Origin: Pseudobacter ginsenosidimutans
GTDB taxonomy: Bacteria; Bacteroidota; Bacteroidia; Chitinophagales; Chitinophagaceae
DNA: 64,000 nucleotides
Direction: 5' to 3'
Assembly: GCF_007970185.1 (NCBI RefSeq)
Contig: NZ_CP042431.1
Span: 4,464,001 to 4,528,000, forward strand
A program made the position numbers and the translations under genes. The notes under the pieces are model-generated. The model did not search any database. It saw only the letters and a list, made by a program, of their open reading frames with translations, and had not been told where the DNA came from. Positions within the stretch are counted from its first letter, which is position 1. Every line of letters starts with the position of its first letter. Shown here piece by piece: positions 62,310-64,000 of the stretch.

Positions 62310-64000
62310 ATGAAAACAACATGCTATTTAGCCAGAACAGAGATACAGAAATTATTTTATTCACCAGTGCCCTGGTTGGTACTGGTTATCTATTGCTTCC
62401 AGTCTTCACTCATTTTTACTGGTATATGGTCCCAGCTCCTCAAGAACCTTTCGCTTGGGTATGATACCAGCGCCATTACACTCAGGAATTTCTCGGATGA
62501 AATGCGAGGCGGTGCTTTTCAGAAAATATCGAATTACCTCTATCTCTATATTCCGCTCATTACAATGGGGATCATGAGCCGTGATATCAGTTCTGGTTCC
62601 ATCAAACAATTGTACTCTTCCCCCATAACCAACTGGCAGATCATCATGGGAAAATACCTGGCGCTGCTGGTATTCTGCCTGGCCATTACCGCAGTAACAG
62701 GGATCTTTTGCCTGTATGCATTCTATAGTATCGAAAATGTGGAGGTGGGGCTGGTATTAACGGGATTGCTGGGCATGTTCCTGCTGATGTGTGCTTATTG
62801 CGCAATCGGCTTGTTCATGTCTTCACTGACCTCATATTCAGTGGTGGCTGCCATGCTTACCCTGGGCATATTGTTCATACTGAACAATGTTGGCACTGTA
62901 GGATTGGACTATGCCATTGTCAGGGATATCACTTATTGGTTATCGTTAGGAGCGAAATCAACCTATTTTATCTTTGGCCTGATCTCTTCGAAGAACCTGC
63001 TTTACTTTTTACTTGTTTCCGGCATGTTCCTCGGCTTCACTTATATCAAACTGAGTTCCGCCAGGCAGTCTGCCACAAAGATGGGTAACTTTTTGAAGTA
63101 CCTGGCCGTATTCCTGGGAGCCAGCCTTACAGGCGTTATTTCGTCCCTGCCATCCATGCAGTTCTATTTGGATACCACCAGGTCGAAGATCAATACCCTC
63201 AGTAAGGCAAGCCAGGAAGTGCTCTCGTCATTAGATGAACAGCTTACAGTGTATACCTATTCAAATATGCTCGATAAAGGGAGTAATGCACACCTTGCTT
63301 TACCCAAATACGTGAATTACGATTTCGACCGCTTCGCAAATTATGTACGGTTCAAACCCGATACCAAAATAGAATATGAATATTATTATCACAAGACAGA
63401 CAATGAGCACCTGGAAAAACAATATCCATTTCTGACAGATGAAGAAAGACTGGAGAAGCTGAAGGAGATCAATGACTGGAATTTCAAAATAATACCCTTT
63501 GCATCTCTTCAGCATAAGGCAGACCTGTCTTCTGAAAATTACCGATTTGTGCGTATGCTGGAAACCAGGTCAGGGAAACGCAGCTTTCTGAGAGTTTTCG
63601 ACGATAATTGGGTGCTGCCATTTGAATCTGAGATCACAGCCGCTATCAAAGGTTTGGTAACCACGCTGCCGACTATTGGCTTTGTTTCAGGACATGGAGA
63701 ACGCGACAGCAGGAATGAGTTCGACAGGGGTTACAACAGGATAGCAGAAGAGAAAGCTTTTCGTTATTCATTCATCAACCAGGGATTTTATTTTGCAGAT
63801 GTTTCACTGGGGAACGCTGTTCCCGACAGTATTTCGATTTTGATCATTGCCGAACCAAGGTCTCCCCTGAGCGATACCGATAGAAAGCACCTGGACGAAT
63901 ACATCGCACGTGGAGGCAATCTGCTGATTTGCGGCGAACCGGACCAGGTGGAATGGTTGAATCCCCTCACCGGTTCACTGGGTGTTGAATTTTTGAAAGG
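62310..64000 (+). CDS. ABC-2 permease fused to a GldG-like auxiliary domain, C-terminus outside window
   Basis: Open to the window edge with 563 residues visible. Residues 1-245 are an ABC-2 permease of GldF type, with six hydrophobic segments (VPWLVLVIYCFQSSLIFTGI, YLYLYIPLITMGI, ALLVFCLAITAVTGIFCLYAFY, GLVLTGLLGMFLLMCAYCAI, VVAAMLTLGILFILN and LLYFLLVSGMFLGFTYI) and the motif SRDISSGSIKQLYSSPITNWQIIMGKYLAL. A seventh hydrophobic segment near 262-280 begins the GldG-like extracellular part, with ITAAIKGLVTTLPTIGFVSGHGERD and ISILIIAEPRSPLSDTDRKHLDEYIARGGNLLICGEPD, typical of the GldG/auxiliary ABC family. In most gliding bacteria GldF and GldG are separate genes, so this is a fusion. It pairs with the ATPase upstream; the end is beyond the window. 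Confidence 0.85.
   Translation, partial: MKTTCYLARTEIQKLFYSPVPWLVLVIYCFQSSLIFTGIWSQLLKNLSLGYDTSAITLRNFSDEMRGGAFQKISNYLYLYIPLITMGIMSRDISSGSIKQLYSSPITNWQIIMGKYLALLVFCLAITAVTGIFCLYAFYSIENVEVGLVLTGLLGMFLLMCAYCAIGLFMSSLTSYSVVAAMLTLGILFILNNVGTVGLDYAIVRDITYWLSLGAKSTYFIFGLISSKNLLYFLLVSGMFLGFTYIKLSSARQSATKMGNFLKYLAVFLGASLTGVISSLPSMQFYLDTTRSKINTLSKASQEVLSSLDEQLTVYTYSNMLDKGSNAHLALPKYVNYDFDRFANYVRFKPDTKIEYEYYYHKTDNEHLEKQYPFLTDEERLEKLKEINDWNFKIIPFASLQHKADLSSENYRFVRMLETRSGKRSFLRVFDDNWVLPFESEITAAIKGLVTTLPTIGFVSGHGERDSRNEFDRGYNRIAEEKAFRYSFINQGFYFADVSLGNAVPDSISILIIAEPRSPLSDTDRKHLDEYIARGGNLLICGEPDQVEWLNPLTGSLGVEFLK

Overview
The window is chromosomal DNA of a Bacteroidota bacterium, most likely a Chitinophagaceae-type soil or plant-associated glycan degrader. 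The evidence is three SusC/SusD pairs, two ECF sigma/FecR cassettes, a GldF/GldG-like ABC exporter, lipoproteins with short lipoboxes, a two-domain NagB, and promoters of the Bacteroidota form (-33 TTTG, -7 TAnnTTTG). The genus is an inference. I saw no rRNA, tRNA, CRISPR array, insertion sequence or prophage.

Positions 1-30.2 kb form a polysaccharide utilisation locus aimed at pectin, probably a rhamnogalacturonan with fucose, galactose and uronic acid decoration. On the plus strand lie the end of an alginate-lyase-family protein, a GH29 fucosidase, a GH88/sialate-O-acetylesterase fusion, a terminator, a GH28 polygalacturonase, SusC, SusD and a GH105 enzyme. A LacI-type regulator with its own palindromic operator follows. 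Next come a second GH105 and a beta-helix protein (minus), an unassigned six-hairpin protein (plus) and a minus operon AraC > GH36 > SMP-30-like > GH3, ended by a terminator before an Old Yellow Enzyme gene. Across a 688-bp regulatory gap, uxaA and uxuA (plus) begin hexuronate breakdown. The genes thus run from extracellular cutting through SusCD import and periplasmic trimming to cytosolic uronate catabolism.

Positions 30.2-36 kb hold a divergent HxlR/SDR pair, a TonB-dependent receptor and a NagB/PIG-L fusion gene preceded by an operator-like dyad. At 36-43.2 kb is an ECF sigma (minus) facing FecR, a long structured leader, SusC with an STN domain, and SusD. An ORF6N gene broken by a one-base frameshift follows.

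Positions 44-52.5 kb are mostly metabolic: an S15/CocE hydrolase, an NTF2-like protein, a Tat-type glycosylasparaginase, CutC, and a pfkA-pyk operon with a well-formed promoter, then a DUF2911 protein. At 52.8-64 kb, two tandem paralogous 191-residue lipoproteins (minus) sit beside a second sigma/FecR/SusC/SusD cassette that continues into an ABC ATPase and a permease fused to a GldG-like domain, which runs off the window end.

Starts were moved downstream from the longest open frame wherever signal peptide, lipobox or family alignment demanded it. All regulatory sites are predictions from sequence symmetry or consensus.
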